NCBI GenBank assembly: GCA_011037195.1 | Contig: JAAEAF010002610.1 | Coordinates: forward strand, 62,001 to 126,000 | Reading direction: 5' to 3' | Source: Triatoma infestans | Taxonomy: Eukaryota; Arthropoda; Insecta; Hemiptera; Reduviidae | DNA length: 64,000 nucleotides | In this document: piece by piece, positions 33,166 to 45,460 of the stretch | Layout: each line of letters begins with the position of its first letter | How positions within the stretch are numbered: position 1 is the stretch's first letter | Made by a program: the position numbers and the translations under genes | The notes under the pieces: model-generated | What the model was told of the DNA's origin: nothing | The model's input: the letters and a program-made list of their open reading frames with translations, nothing else | Database searches by the model: none

Positions 33166-34740
33166 ATGATTTACTAGGTAATAAAACTTAAAAACGTTTT
33201 TAAGTACAAATAGAATGATTATTAATAACAATTCAAACAAAGTTTATGCTCATCTTAGGTGAGTACATATTAAAGTTGGTGCTATTTATTTATATTTTAT
33301 TAGCAGTTAGAACATATGGGTTTTCTCAAACTACTGGCCAAAAGTACGTACTCAGAAGAACCCATTTTCATGATCTATCCTGTGAAAACGAAATAAATGA
33401 AAATTCCGAGTGCTATGAATCATTTAAGTTAATCAGGGAGACTTCTTTATTTATAATACTTTATAAGACATTTATAGTTTATATATTAGTTTTGTTACAG
33501 TTATAAATTCAAATACTTTTTTTTTTGTTTAAAAGAGTCTATAAAATAAGGTTTTATTTTGTTTATATTAGAAAGTCTCTTATATACAGAACAGTCTGGT
33601 TGGCAGAAACTTGCAGCCATATACATGAATGGGTTAAGATGAAATTAGAAATACATATTTAAGAAACTGTGCTGATTTCTACGTGGCTACTTTAAAAACT
33701 TTTCTCATCAACAACCACTTATATAAAGTTTGTATTTATTATTTTTATATTGTAGAAACTGTCTGGATAAGATTTCATCTTTAATGTTACAATTTCAGAT
33801 TCTCAAAATTTGATATTAAAATTTGGATGTTACGAATTGAATTAGAATATGGTGTTTCATTTCAGATTATTGTTTATTATCAACATTAGCAATTTAATTT
33901 ATTGTATGTAATAGTCATCATTATTAGGGATAATTGGTTGTGCCCTTATCGTCTATTATCATATATCTTAGGTTTTGAAATAATGACTTACTCCAGAATT
34001 AATTTAATAGTAAAGATAAACGATAAATAACTTTGAAATTAGCGACATTTATTGTCCTGTCATCCATTTATATTATTATTATTATTACTTTTATTTTCTA
34101 AAGTAATGTAAATTGTTTTAAATTAATATAAATTTGTAATTAAGATTTACATTAATAATCAGAAATGGGGTCGTTTCATTTGCAATTGAATAAATTTAAT
34201 TATTCATTGGAAATTGGACATGTGACTAATTAAGAAAAATCTTAGCTTGGTTATATTTATTCCTTTTAAATGTTGGATGACCTTGCAAAGAGTGTTGTTT
34301 ATAAATTATTCAAATTTAACAATTAGTGTGCTTGTTTTTAAATTATAATTATAATGAATAATGTTTCAACAATAAAATTTGTTGTATGTAATTCGTTAAT
34401 GTGAAATTAGTTTAAAAATTTAGACTTTTTATTTCGGTAATAAATTTGTTGATAAACTACACTAAATTTAATGACTGAACATGTTTTCAAACTCAAAATA
34501 AGACAAATTTCAAGGGTTCCTGTTCAATGGTTCCCATTTCATTTTGTAAAATTCCAAATTTATACAAATTGCTGTTTTTCTCTTTACAATCTAAGGAATT
34601 AAATAGTTAATTGATTATAATTAATAATAATAATAATAATAATTATAATTAATTAATTTTATTGATTTTTGGAGTAAGGCTTTCTTTCGCTATATAAATA
34701 CTTGTAGTTGGATAAAATAAAAAAATTATTTCTCTTATAT
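33166..34740. other. mostly AT-rich; one weak exon candidate
   Basis: At 33303-33432 an open frame follows a pyrimidine-rich stretch ending in TTAG|CAG. It has a composition unlike its flanks and encodes two cysteines (HDLSCENEINENSECY). I see no donor site of quality. The rest, including (TAT)n at 34073-34087 and (AAT)n near 34623-34641, holds nothing recognised. Confidence 0.35.
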
Positions 34741-35092
34741 TTTATGAGAGAAATTGATGCATTCGTCTGAGAATGTCAAAATGCAGTTCTCGCCGAAATA
34801 CAGTTTTTGAAGTACCTTGAGTAAATGATCAAAATGTTTTAGCGAATGGCTGTATGTGTTATATGTGAGAGAGTGTCCAGGCTTCTTTCTGTGGTAATTG
34901 AACTTGTAAATCAGAAATGATAATTCGAGGAAGCTAAAAGTTGATATTCTGTTGACTAGTTGATCGACTAGCAGTTTTTGGCCAAAGTTGGTCAACTGAA
35001 AGTGCAACTGCATCAAAGTTGGTTTAGTGAATTTTTTTTTTTTCGGTAAAATTTGCAATTTCAACTTAGTATAATTGATTTGTTTGTATGTG

Positions 35093-36490
35093 CACTCACC
35101 GACAAAAAATTTCGGCCACTTGAAAAATTTACTATTTCTATGTATGGTTTTCAATTTTTTCTTAATTTTTGTCGTTCATAATGTTTATAGGATAAGTGAT
35201 TTTTAAAATAAAACAAATAAATAGGATTATATGGGAAATTTAAAATAATTATTAAAAAAAAAAAAATATGGTAAATTTTATTTAGTTGTTTATTTTGTTA
35301 ATTTTACATTATTTTTTTTAATACTGAGTATTATCTCCTCTTGCCTTTATCACAGCTACTAGGCAGCTTGGCATGCTCTGAATCCAGTGGGAATTTCGTT
35401 TTGTGACATTACGCTTGTCACTTCGTCCTGAAGCATCCCAGGAATGACTCTCCGATCTCTTATCCGTCTTCGAAGCATATCCACAGTTGCTCGATGGGAT
35501 TTAAGTCAGAGGAATGGACAAGCCCATTTAGGAAGTCAATATTGTGGTTATTAAGAAAGGCCTGCATTATGTGGGCTGTGTGTGGACGACCATTATCGTG
35601 CATTAGCACAAACTCCTCACCTATCTCCGGCATGATAGGGACCAAATACCGATCAGCAGTCATGGAACCTCCACGAACGTTCACCAATTGCGTACGCCTT
35701 TGTATACTGATACCTGTCCAAACCATCAGAGAGCCTCGTTAGTAAGGCTTAGTGAAAACAACATTGCTTGTGCAAATCTCCCACTTCTTCTCCTTCACAC
35801 TCGTTCACGTCCGTCTGGAGCCCTTAAGGCAAATCGGGACTCGTCAGTATACACTTTCCCACTGCTCGATCAGCCAATTTATTATGTATTGCCGAGAAAA
35901 CTCAAGGTGAGAAATTCGGTGCTTCCTTGTTTGTTCTGGCCGTCTTGCTGGCAGACCTTGCTCATTCAATCACCTTCGAGCTGTTCTCTCAGAAATTTGA
36001 ATACCTCGAACTCGTGGAGACTACTTCAACTATTGGAACTACTTCAAAAACTATCAGATGACGATTTCGTAAAAATATCAGTGTCAGAAAAAGGTCGTCC
36101 CGTAGTTCGGTGGCCCTTGGACGCCCTGAGCGTGGCCTTCTTGAGTATGAGCCTGTTTCTCTGTAACTCGGCACTGTATCTCGGAGAGTTTGGAAAGCAG
36201 TGGCTGCATATCTATCTGATGGAGCGGCCGTCAACAGTAAGTACTACAGCACGTGCGACATCCTCGGCAATAAGGGACATTTTGAAATTCGAATTTTTAA
36301 ATTTTTTATTTTCTTAATCAAGGGACAAGCTAAAGCGAAGTTAAAGCAAATAAAAATCAAACTAATTTATTCTAAAAATGTTAACTATTAATCGCTAAAA
36401 CAAAATAAGTGGTGAAAAACAGACCAGACAATATTATATTATTTATTAAATGTAATTTTTTAAGTGGCCGGAAGTTTCTGCCAGTGAGTG
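35093..36490 (-). mobile_element. Tc1-type DNA transposon, nearly complete
   Basis: Terminal inverted repeats of 29 bp (35093-35121 and 36462-36490) agree at 24 positions. They begin CACTCAC and end CGGCCACTT. The right end is followed by TA. The left target base pair has become TG. The length of 1398 bp is typical of Tc1-family elements. It encodes one transposase on the minus strand, now broken. Confidence 0.9.
35460..36234 (-). pseudogene. Tc1-family DD34E transposase, disabled
   Basis: N-terminal DNA-binding region: YRETGSYSRRPRSGRPRAT (about 36165-36110), the second helix-turn-helix and AT-hook-like GRPR. First catalytic Asp: VYTDESRF (about 35850). It is followed by RAPDGRERV and a stop where Trp is expected. 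Then MVWTGIS, GGSMTADRYL, second Asp in MHDNGRPHTA (about 35605), and Glu in DLNPIEQLW (about 35490), with 34 residues between Asp and Glu. At least one stop and one frameshift make it inactive. The 209-codon plus frame at 35688-36317 is its antisense shadow. Confidence 0.85.
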
Positions 36491-36640
36491 TATACCTTAT
36501 TCGTATATCACTATCACCTTTATTTCAAACATTTTTTCATGAAATTGGATTTCAGGAGATTTTGTGAGAGCTGTTATTGTAAGCTTCTTTCATTTATAGT
36601 AAGTAGTAATAAGTACTTGACCCAGACTGTAAATATTAGA

Positions 36641-37420
36641 GTAGTTGTAATGCAAGAAGCCATAATACATTGTAACGTATCTTCTGCGGCTTCCTTAGGT
36701 GACAGTTTTTTTAGCATATAGTTTTATATAAAATACATTAATGTAGTAAGAATGACTGTGTGTGTGTGTTTGTGTGTGTGATTGGTGGTGAGCTAGTAGG
36801 GTTTGCCTATAGCTAATCCTAAACCCAAGGAGTTACACAAATCTTTTCAGTCCCTAAGTGGTCCATGTGAATGTTAGGGTGCCACTGTCTTGAAGAAGTA
36901 CTCCATTTCCCTCTATAGGGACCCAGAGATTAGCCAGGCTTTCAAAACGAATTTACAATAATTACTTTGTTACTGTAGTTTCTTTTGACCTCATTTCAAA
37001 GAAATCAATATAATACTTGGCATAATATCGTGAGTAATACATTTTCTAGGTAAATAATGTTGATGTGGTAAGAGTATGATTTTTAGTGATTGCAATGATG
37101 GGGATTCTTCCATTATGTTAAATGGAAATAAAAAGCAAACTGAATGCGCATTATCTACTTACATCTGAAAGTGTTTTTTTTATTTATTTAATCTGTATAT
37201 AAGGGGTGTGAAAACCTAACCTAGACGTGCACTATACTAATTGTTCAATTTGGTTTATTAGAGGGGCATGATAGTCAAATAGCACATAGTATAGTTTGGT
37301 CAAAGTCTGGAATGCCCTTCCATATAATGGTGTATTGTCACGATTCTTCTTTATACCATCATTCTAGAGTAGAACAGTCTGCAGCCAAGCCTTCCTTCCT
37401 CTCCATAATAAGGAAGCAGC
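36641..37420. other. no gene; (GT)n run
   Basis: A GT-rich run near 36756-36780. The segment 36785-36950 is less AT-rich and might be an old SINE or LINE scrap, but I cannot match it. Confidence 0.45.
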
Positions 37421-37452
37421 TCTCTCTCTGTCTGTCTCTCTCTCTCTCTCTC
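37421..37452. repeat. (TC)n microsatellite
   Basis: A 32-bp run of CT/TC with two interruptions by G. Confidence 0.9.
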
Positions 37453-37982
37453 ACTTCGCTACCCAAGGGGAGTGTCGGCAGCAATTTGCACACTATATAT
37501 ATATTATTGATCTGATGTATTCAATCTCCTTACCAATCATTTAATTTTACACGTGCCTTCCAGACTCGAAAGAATTTTTTTTTTTTCCTTGCAAATAAAT
37601 TACAAAATAAATGAGTTATTATTTTTATGTTTCTTTCTGTTTGAATAATTATCTCAGGAACGTTTTCTTTAATATTGGCGAGGAATTTTTTTGAATTTAT
37701 AGTTTTCAGTTATTTTCTTTAATAAAAAACGAGTGACACTCCGGACCTTCCATTATTGCAATTCACAATATACTAGCTGATAAATTTTTTTTGACCTTGG
37801 AACTTTTAAAAAGTGGTGCAGTTTTTAAGAATGTTGTCAAAAAAAAAAAAAAAACTGTAAAATTGAAACCTTCCTTCTGTTGACTTCTTCTGTCGTCGAT
37901 ACTTATGTGAACAATCAGGTTATTGAATTTTTCCACTTTTTAAATTATTCTGATCTCAGATACATAAACACATTATTCTCTA
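37453..37982. other. no recognisable feature
   Basis: AT-rich with T and A runs near 37576 and 37839. Confidence 0.4.
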
Positions 37983-38870
37983 ACAAAATCTGGTATGAAA
38001 AACTCACAACCGCTTTCACTTGCTACTACGATTAATGGTAATTCCGGACTTACTGATTTTCTTCAAATCAGGAATTTTGGCAACACATTTAAGTATTTAA
38101 GTCTCATTAATATTATATTCGTTGCAAAACTGTATGGTACAGAAATCACACTTTATAGGAAAGCCTAACCTAGACCACCTTAAAATCAGTTTGCCCAGAA
38201 TATGTTTCGAATAAAAGTGATGATAGATCGTTTACAAAATCCTAACACGTTGCACGCCATTGGAGGCCACCATGAGGACAACAATTGATTTTTTTCCCTT
38301 CAAGCCACATAAAAAATATAATATGGCATTAAATTTTAATCATTTGTTTTCCTACTAACGAAAGATTATGTATATTAGCAAAATACGTAGTTTTGATACC
38401 CTAACCCTATGGCGCAACGGCCCATAAAGGGCCAAGGAGATTTGAATAGGGGGGCGGTGTGGTAAGCACGCCGCAGTTCCCACGCCGTTTAGCTCCGGCC
38501 TTCGCTACCTAGGGCGCTACAAACTGTAACTTCCCACTTTTCATCACGATGCTGGGTCAACACCGACTTTGCCCTTATGGGAATCGAACCCTGATTTCTC
38601 GCACGAATGACGTAGCTTTGATATAGTTGCAAAAAAAATCTGTTTTAATTAGGAGATATCCCATGTCACTCACTTGGTTACATCTGTTTCGAATAAACGT
38701 CAGCCTCGCGGTCACTGAGCCCCCCCATTGTCCAAACAGTGTTGCCCATGGCTCTAATTAGCAATCACAGATTTTTTTCTTGACGACACACACGTAAATC
38801 TTTGGTACTATTATGAGAAAATCGCAAAAACTGAAAAATCCTGAAGAAAGGAATTTCACCCGAAATAAGT
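37983..38870 (-). repeat. RepA, minus-strand copy, split by a SINE-like insert
   Basis: Starts with the terminal phrase on the minus strand ('aaaatctggtatgaaaaactcac', 37985). 'tttcttcaaatcaggaattttgg' and 'gtttcgaataaaagtgatg' follow to about 38250. RepA-like words resume at 38690-38870 ('gtttcgaataaacgtc', 'gagaaaatcgcaaaaactg'). The SINE-like element 38399-38609 lies between. Confidence 0.55.
38399..38609 (-). mobile_element. SINE-like insert with 14-bp target duplication
   Basis: Flanks 'acgtagttttgata' (38385-38398) and 'acgtagctttgata' (38610-38623) differ at one base. On the minus strand, 'gggttcgattccc' (about 38577-38590) is a good pol III B box. The A box is not clear, and the distance from the 5' end is short. 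The GC-rich body includes the hairpin 'ggccc'/'gggcc' at about 38418-38434. The minus 3' end reads 'gggttagggta'. Confidence 0.6.
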
Positions 38871-40944
38871 ATGATAAACTAATCTTAGACTTACTTTACT
38901 TAATTTGAAATAAACTAATTGTAGGTGTTTTAGTTTAAATAGATTAAGTATAAACAGAGTATTTGCAGCTGGAGAATACCTTTTGTATAGTTCTATTCTT
39001 GTATAAGGGCGACGTCTGGGGGATATTAGAGAGAAAGGAGACAGCATCTGATAAATATCTGCGGTCTGACAACATGGTGGAGATAGAATAGGACATCTGG
39101 TGTGTAGCAGCAACCAGGGTGGAGTTCACGCACGTATTTACTTTAACCTTGAACAAATAATATGAGAAATTTTCTTTGATTTTTATTTCTTCATTTCTCA
39201 TTAAAGTATCTCTCTCTCTTTTTTTCTGTCCATTTAGTTTAGAATTTATTGTTTAATTTTATTATTTAGAAATTTTCTAACGATGGTTGTTTCATATGTG
39301 CAGTTAAAAATACTAAAAAAGGTAAAGTCCCTAAACTAAGCATTATGCAGAACTAATATTAGAAGTGTTGAGATGTGGTCGGCTAGCCAAGAATGTGTCT
39401 GGTTGGACGGCTCCCTCCATAAAACAAATATTTTTCCTCTTTTTTCACTCTAGAAATGGACACAGTCGAGTGACTAACAGCCTTTCCTTGCTACTCCTAA
39501 TCTTTCTCTATTTCTGCGCTTTTTATATGTCGGTTGGTTGGTTGGTTGGGGGGGGGTTCAATAAATATTTACTGTTTAAAAGATAAAATTAAAAAAAGAA
39601 TTACTTAACCATTTCTTATTTATGTTATTTAACTTATTATTATAGCTGATGTTTGATGCATTCTTTCATCGTTAGGGTATCGTCTAGGAAGAATTGATTA
39701 TCGCAAGAATCTGTCAGGTTTATGATACCTGGGAATTATTTCACATACTCTATTGAAGCAAGTGAATAGCCTTTGCAGTTTAGCTAGCAGTAGAAACAGC
39801 GGCACTGTCATGAAAGGCTAGATTCTCTCAGGATATCATGGACTTCTATACAGACTTGTACATTAGTTAAGTTCCTAAGATTTATGCAGGACAAAAAAAT
39901 CAAATTTGATTTGAACAAATTAAGACTCAGAATCAAAAGGAACCCACCTTTTGTCGTAATATTGAGAATCCCCCATTGGTATGCTCTCCATTGAATTGCA
40001 GTACTGTAAGTTGGTGTTGTTCTTAGCGCAAGCGGTTATAAAGACAAATCAACTCTATCTGAAAGATCTTTTATGGCTCCAGTGGATGTTAGTGTGTAGT
40101 GGTCTCTAGTGTATATAATGTGTCATTGTTCGTGAATAAGCTAAAATTTGCCTATGGGTTCGCTAAATCCAATTAGCTGCACACATCAACTAACTGTGCA
40201 GGCCCAATGTAATGTACAGAGTGAATATCGGAGGTATCGGTGTAAGTTGTTGTTCATGTTGTTAAGTTAGGATACTCGCAGGGATTTGTATGATATCTGA
40301 AGAAGCGGGAAACCATCAGCGAGAAGGGATATTGCACTTCTCCCTTCTCAAACAGTCTAACAGCTTCGACCTCTACCTATCAACCTCTTACCACTGTGTA
40401 ACGGCAAGAGAGAGAAAACAAACTCTCTCTCTGGTACTCTCTGACTTAAGCAGGCTAGAGTGGGGAGAACCTGTATATAAGCCAGTGAGAGATCTAGACA
40501 TCTATCTATCAGATTCAACCATACATCGCATCGTGTAATAACTCTACTGTAACCCTTTATTCTATAAAATCATTATAAGTCCAGTGCAGTTTGTCTAGAC
40601 TTATAGCCATATTATAACAGTGTCTTCATATCTCGTCTAATTAATCAATCCCAATTTCTCTCCTCATCAACTCCATTATACACTGTTTACCCTGCACTGT
40701 TCTTTTGCTCATCCTTCAGCCCCGGCTAAGCATGAGCGGTATATACAGTAGTGTTGATTACCATTTAGATGCCGCATATCCTTAGCCTTCTGCCCAAATC
40801 CCACTTTCTCACTATTTATAATAAAGTACTGAAGTAACATTTAATTACATCAACGAAAAGAAATATTAAAATACACTTACCCTATGTTATTTGGTTCGGT
40901 TGTAATCTGTTCGGATGCATTAAGAGTGTCACACAAGTTCCTAT
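38871..40944. other. no supported gene; possible solo LTR
   Basis: Around 40390-40620 the sequence runs from 'tgtaacggcaagagag' through TATA-like words ('ctgtatataagcc', 'tctataaaatc') to 'ttataaca', which resembles a short LTR. I found no second copy, flanking duplication or internal domain. The rest, including the G run at 39548-39556, is unassigned. Confidence 0.35.
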
Positions 40945-41823
40945 TTTCATTTACTCCTAGTAAGAGGAAGTATTGCGATCTTACCGGAAATACCGTTTTG
41001 GAATTGGCAACTGTCTATGTGAGTGTTTAATAGCTCAGAAACGAAAAGTCGCTCGGAAGCTCAAACTCGGCTCAAACCGTTGAGGTACTACCACCGCATC
41101 AGTTATTAAGATTTCGGACAAAATCCATCAACCGGAAGTCCGACTTTACTGAATTTTTTTTTTTTTCAGTCTTTCGTGATTTCTCGAAAATGGCTCCAAC
41201 AATTTTTTTTTTTTAATTCTTACACTAACTAAATATATAAATCCCCACCACTTTTATTTGGAACATTTTCCCGGGAAATTCGATTTTTTTGGGTTTTTTT
41301 GGAGGAACAGCAGCGTTACGCTTCCCTTTAAAGTACCACTTCTGTATAATATATGATTTTTTCACTTATATAATTTTAATACACGTTAGAAGCATTGATA
41401 GAATTCCAAATTTGAAGAAAATCGGTTTACCAGAAGTGGAATTTTACAGAATAGGTTTCTTGAGGTTTTTTTTTGTAATTTTCTCGAACCCGGTCACAAC
41501 GATTTTCTGTTACCTTGAATGCTTGCTACATAGATAGAACTAAGAAACGTATCACTTTTATTTGAACACATTTTTCCATTAAAATTGATTTTAGTGGGTT
41601 ATTGGAGGTCCTGTCACAGAGATTTAAACTTAAATTTGCACAAGCTTTCCGAGTTTTGGCATAGAGCGCTCCACATAAGGTCGCTCAGGTATCAATTGAA
41701 ATCCCCTCCACTATTTTTATGGCCAGTCCAAATAAACATTGTAACGTTGCAATTTTCAAGAAAATTTCTTGATTACATTGTGTTAATTTACCATAAGTCG
41801 GTGAGTGTTTCACACTAGTTTTT
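40945..41823 (+). repeat. RepA copy, about 880 bp
   Basis: Has the palindrome remnant 'ttactcctagtaagagg', 'ttaccggaaataccg', 'agctcagaaacg', 'atcaaccggaagtccg' (about 41130), two modules and the terminal 'gtgagtgtttcacacta' at 41817. The (GT)n tract is lost. It is as long as the better copies, but base-diverged. Confidence 0.8.
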
Positions 41824-42572
41824 GTTCTTCACCTATTGTTCTAAAAAAGTTAAAATGTCGAGAATATTAAATAATAATATAATTGGATCCGTAATAACAG
41901 ATAATATCTGAGATTGCCATTTCAATATATTGCATGTTTACAATAATAACTAGATAATAAGAGCCAAATTTTCATTATTTTTGAGAGGGAATTAAAAAAA
42001 GGAAGTGCCCATGGATGAAAACCGCTGCAGTTAAACCAGAGACCACATGAAATATTTATATGAATGCAGTTAGCAGAAGCCGAGCAAAATTCAAGTTTGA
42101 CCAGTTAAGGTAGTTCTTTATTTTGTCAAGCGCCAACCTTGTTTGTATCCTTACCCAGGAGTTCTTTATGCAATAGTATTTTCTTTCATATTTACTGAGG
42201 AAATAAATAGAAGAAAAGTCAATTTCTGTTCACTGCAAGTTTATTTTATTCAAGTTTTTCTTTCTAAATAAGATATTCTAGTGAAACTCAAATGACATTT
42301 CTACACAATCTACTTCATCAGCCGCTTCTTTCTTTTACAATTCTTGTAAATCTTCAGAATTCCACAACCAAAAGTTTGTTATATATAATCCTTCCAAGCT
42401 TTCTTAAGAAGGGGTACTATCCTGTTTATATGCCAGATTCTGTCAAATTATTTTCTCTTACTGCATTAAGGAAAATATTACAATCATAATTAAATTTTCG
42501 AAATTCAATTTCCACATCATCCAATGCATATTTTGGGTTTTCTGAATATAAAAATAATGTTTCTAGTGACTG

Positions 42573-42576
<4 letters not shown>
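41824..42576. other. no recognisable feature
   Basis: AT-rich with no open frame above 65 codons. Confidence 0.4.

Positions 42577-42612
<36 letters not shown>
42577..42612. repeat. (CT)18 microsatellite
   Basis: An uninterrupted CT run. Its complement makes the Arg-Glu run in the minus frame at 42426-42662, which is therefore not a gene. Confidence 0.95.
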
Positions 42613-42616
<4 letters not shown>

Positions 42617-42825
42617 TGCATTTGTGTGTGTGCGCGTCGTAATTAAACAATATGTTGTTCAAAACATTTTAAAAAAATGAGAAATTGCAGGGAGCTACAA
42701 CTTCCTCCGCCTCTAAAGTGCAGCCTCTTCTGTACAGTGTATATAGCACCATAACCTGTTGCTACCTGATTAAATATTAACATCCATTTAATACACTACT
42801 TGAATTCAGATTGTTTTTGTTGGTA
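42613..42825. other. no recognisable feature
   Basis: Short unassigned stretch before a LINE remnant. Confidence 0.4.
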
Positions 42826-44252
42826 AATTGAAGATCAGTTCCCTACTCTATGCTGACGACTTAGTGATTTATCTTGGATAATCTGGTCGGCTTGCAGAGG
42901 AACATTAATATTCTTGTAAAATATTGTCGGCAATGGCATTTAAATGTTAATCTAGCGAAGACAGAAGTAGTAGTTTTAGAAAAGGGAGTTGATTGAATTC
43001 TGTTGAACAATGGAAATTTAATGGTGTCCCAATTGAAATAACTTATACTTACAAGTATCTCGGTATAACGTTGTCATCCCGTCTCTACTATATGCACCGC
43101 TTTAAAGATAAAGTTTCAGTAGCAAAATTAGGCTTAAACAGATGTGGAATCATTTTCTTTCTCTAAATGAAGTCCCTCTAAAAGCCAAATATCGTGTATA
43201 CAATAGTGTGTTACGTTCCATAACCTGTTACGCTGCTCAAGTCTGGGGCTACCAACGTTTTGAGATCCTAGTACAGATTCAGAGGTATTTCCTCAAAAAC
43301 TTGTTTGCACTACCTTCTACTGCTCCTTCTTAAAATTTTGAATATTGAAACTGGGTTAGATAAGGCACCTACATTTTAAATTTTGTCTGCCATCGATAAT
43401 CGCTTTTCAAAAATTGTAGCCCGCGAAATTGTAAACAAAAATATACTTTGGTTCAGAGAATGGTCTAACTTAGCCCAAAAGTGCTCCTTGACTTCTGATT
43501 TCTCCCTCGGTAATTTGTCGGATTGGGAGTCTCAATTTTCGGCGCTTTTGCAAACAGTAAAATGGTTTACTTTGGTGGAGTCTGTGAATCACGCCATGAG
43601 CTGTGTGCGTTTTGTTTTGTACAGGACTTTGTTAGATCCGAGCGGCAAACTCAATATATTTTATGTTAATTCTGATACCCAACTAAGGCCTATCTGATCA
43701 GATCTAAGGTGGCTCTTTAAACTGAAAAGTGGATTAATTTATTTAAATTATGTACCATGGGTTGGTAAACTGGAACACAAGGAAAAAATGTGCAATATGC
43801 AATTTAAATGCAAGGGAGGATCTGTATCATTTTTTTGTGTGAGTGCTCTATCTTGTCCGAATTTTGTTTGAGATGCTTGGGTGTGAAATTTGTTTCCGCT
43901 CAGTTCGTAAGAGATTCTTTACGTAATGTGTATACTTGCGCCATTCTGATTAATTATGCCAGGAAGTATTGGTTCAACCTCATTAAGGAGTTTAATTATT
44001 GATTTATAATTCACTATCTCTTTTTTATTTTAGCCGTTTCTTTTATTTTTTGTTTGTGTGTATTTTTATCTGTATTTTTTATAGCTATTATACTTATTTT
44101 TTGGTCATTATTTATTACGATGGGGGGGGGTATAATTTTTTGTTTACCATGTATTCAATACCAAACTCTGGCAGACGGCGTTAGCCATGCCTTATGTACT
44201 TAGCAAAGTTATTCTGTTTTTCTGTTTATGTATTATTTTCAAATAAAGTAGA
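42826..44252 (+). pseudogene. jockey/CR1-like LINE, 3' part
   Basis: The frame enters at the palm motif SLLYADDLVI (about 42840-42870), followed with shifts by KYCRQWHLNVNLAKTEVVV, then TYKYLGITLSSRL (about 43050-43085). Next come KAKYRVYNSVLRS and CYAAQVWGYQRFE (43190-43265), typical of the LINE thumb. An open stretch of 104 codons (43383-43697) carries the C-terminal region. KCAICNLNARE (about 43785-43815) with a later H..C suggests the usual C-terminal zinc-like motif. It has at least four stops or shifts. The 3' end is AT-rich, with AATAAA-like 'caaataaag' at 44239. Confidence 0.75.
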
Positions 44253-44540
44253 ATTATTATTTTTTTCTTTTTTCCTTTTTTAAGGTGTCTCGCGGTCCTT
44301 AGGCAAGGTAGGCACCTGGATCACTATAAGTGAACACATTGGTTTGTATTCTTGTATTAGTAATAAATAGGTTGACTAGGCCATCATCATCCAGCGGGGG
44401 TCTAGCGGCTGCGCTTCGTCCTTCCCCTGTAGCAAAATTTCCCTAATGATCCCACAGGAATGGAGGATTACACCTTGCTACATTAAAGCCACCAGCATCT
44501 TTCTATTGATCTCAAGTTTCAGTAGTCTACGCTGGATAGT
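44253..44540. other. unassigned, less AT-rich patch
   Basis: A patch around 44280-44460 with higher GC. I do not recognise it. Confidence 0.35.
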
Positions 44541-44588
44541 TATTATTATTATTATTATTATTATCTTTTGGCATCACGCTATTGCGGA

Positions 44589-44633
<45 letters not shown>
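44541..44633. repeat. two (ATT)n microsatellites
   Basis: (ATT)n at 44541-44563 and a longer run at 44589-44633, separated by 25 bp. A RepA scrap follows directly. Confidence 0.9.
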
Positions 44634-44635
<2 letters not shown>

Positions 44636-44636
44636 T

Positions 44637-44775
44637 TGAATTCCAAGTTTGAAGGCACCACGATTTTGTTTAAATATGATAATCTAACTAACTGCATATT
44701 TGTTTTGAAATATTTTACATTGATTTGAATTATTTTACCGGGAAAATTGATTATAGGCGCTTAACAAATTGACAA
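44637..44775 (+). repeat. RepA fragment
   Basis: 'ttccaagtttgaag', 'cacgattttgttt', 'actaactgcata' and 'ttttaccgggaaaattgatt', in family order. Middle part only. Confidence 0.6.
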
Positions 44776-45448
44776 TCTGTGCTTAATTCCAAAACTGCCA
44801 TTATGAGTTCTGGCAATAGTCTACAATTTCAGGTAGTCAGAAATCTTTCCGTATTAGGCAGCTTCATTTTGTTGGCAATCAATGGTATTCGTGCATGCAC
44901 TCATTTTTTGTTAAACAGCTTGATATCATAGGGAAAAAATGCCCGTGTTTTTTTTCAACACTGCGTACCCAACCGTCCTCACACTCAGATACTGCCTTAC
45001 GCCCCAAAAAATCAACGTTTAATAAAAATCTCAGAATTGAAGAAAACTTATCTATCACAGAAATGTCATATGATTTTGAACATAGAGTGAACAGAAATGT
45101 TAGAAATATTTAAAATACTATACGCAGAAAACAATAGACAGACTGAAATTATGTAGATACATTACATTAGGAAAGTGTATTTTAATTTGCTGTATAACCA
45201 GTGAGCGTATACTGTATATCTGACTGTAGTTATAGGCTGAACTCTGTTTCAAGTCTCGGTTTATATGGACTTTGTTTTCCTCTGTATTTCTTGGTTGGCC
45301 GTCTGCCCTGTGCTTATTCTGAGATAAATATACAGATAACAGACAGACATAGCCTTTGGAGGGGAGTTGGAATGAAGATATATATATATGCCCATGTTTG
45401 TCTTTACTAAATAAAACCCATTGGTCCTTCTCTTCTAGGATTGTAATT
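44776..45448. other. no recognisable feature
   Basis: The open frames here (72 and 69 codons) have no motif that I recognise. Confidence 0.4.
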
Positions 45449-45460
45449 ACATTCTCTTAC

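Larger units (their letters stand above)
34741..36640 (+). repeat. diverged RepA copy split by the Tc1 element
   Basis: Left piece 34741-35092: 'cagttctcgccgaaatac', 'ttttagcgaatggctg', 'aagctaaaagttgatattc' and 'gttggtcaactgaaagtgc', in family order. Right piece 36491-36640 resumes with 'cctttatttcaaacatttttt', exactly where RepA continues after that point. The transposon between them is therefore a later insertion. A 139-codon minus frame at 34735-35154 is antisense to this copy. Confidence 0.65.

Noticed and set aside
34735..35154. 139-codon minus frame
   Set aside because: It is antisense to a diverged RepA copy and runs into the Tc1 terminal repeat.
35688..36317. 209-codon plus-strand open frame
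   Set aside because: It lies wholly opposite the Tc1 transposase. Its residues are the antisense of recognisable transposase motifs.
38399..38412. Interstitial telomere repeat
   Set aside because: Fewer than two TTAGGG-like units are present, at the end of a SINE-like insert. Too short to call.
40390..40620. Solo LTR
   Set aside because: TATA-like words and TG...CA-type ends were noticed, but there is no second copy, no target duplication and no retroviral-type domain, so it is not called as an LTR.
42426..42662. Minus frame with an Arg-Glu run
   Set aside because: The run is the translation of the (CT)n microsatellite. No other coding evidence.
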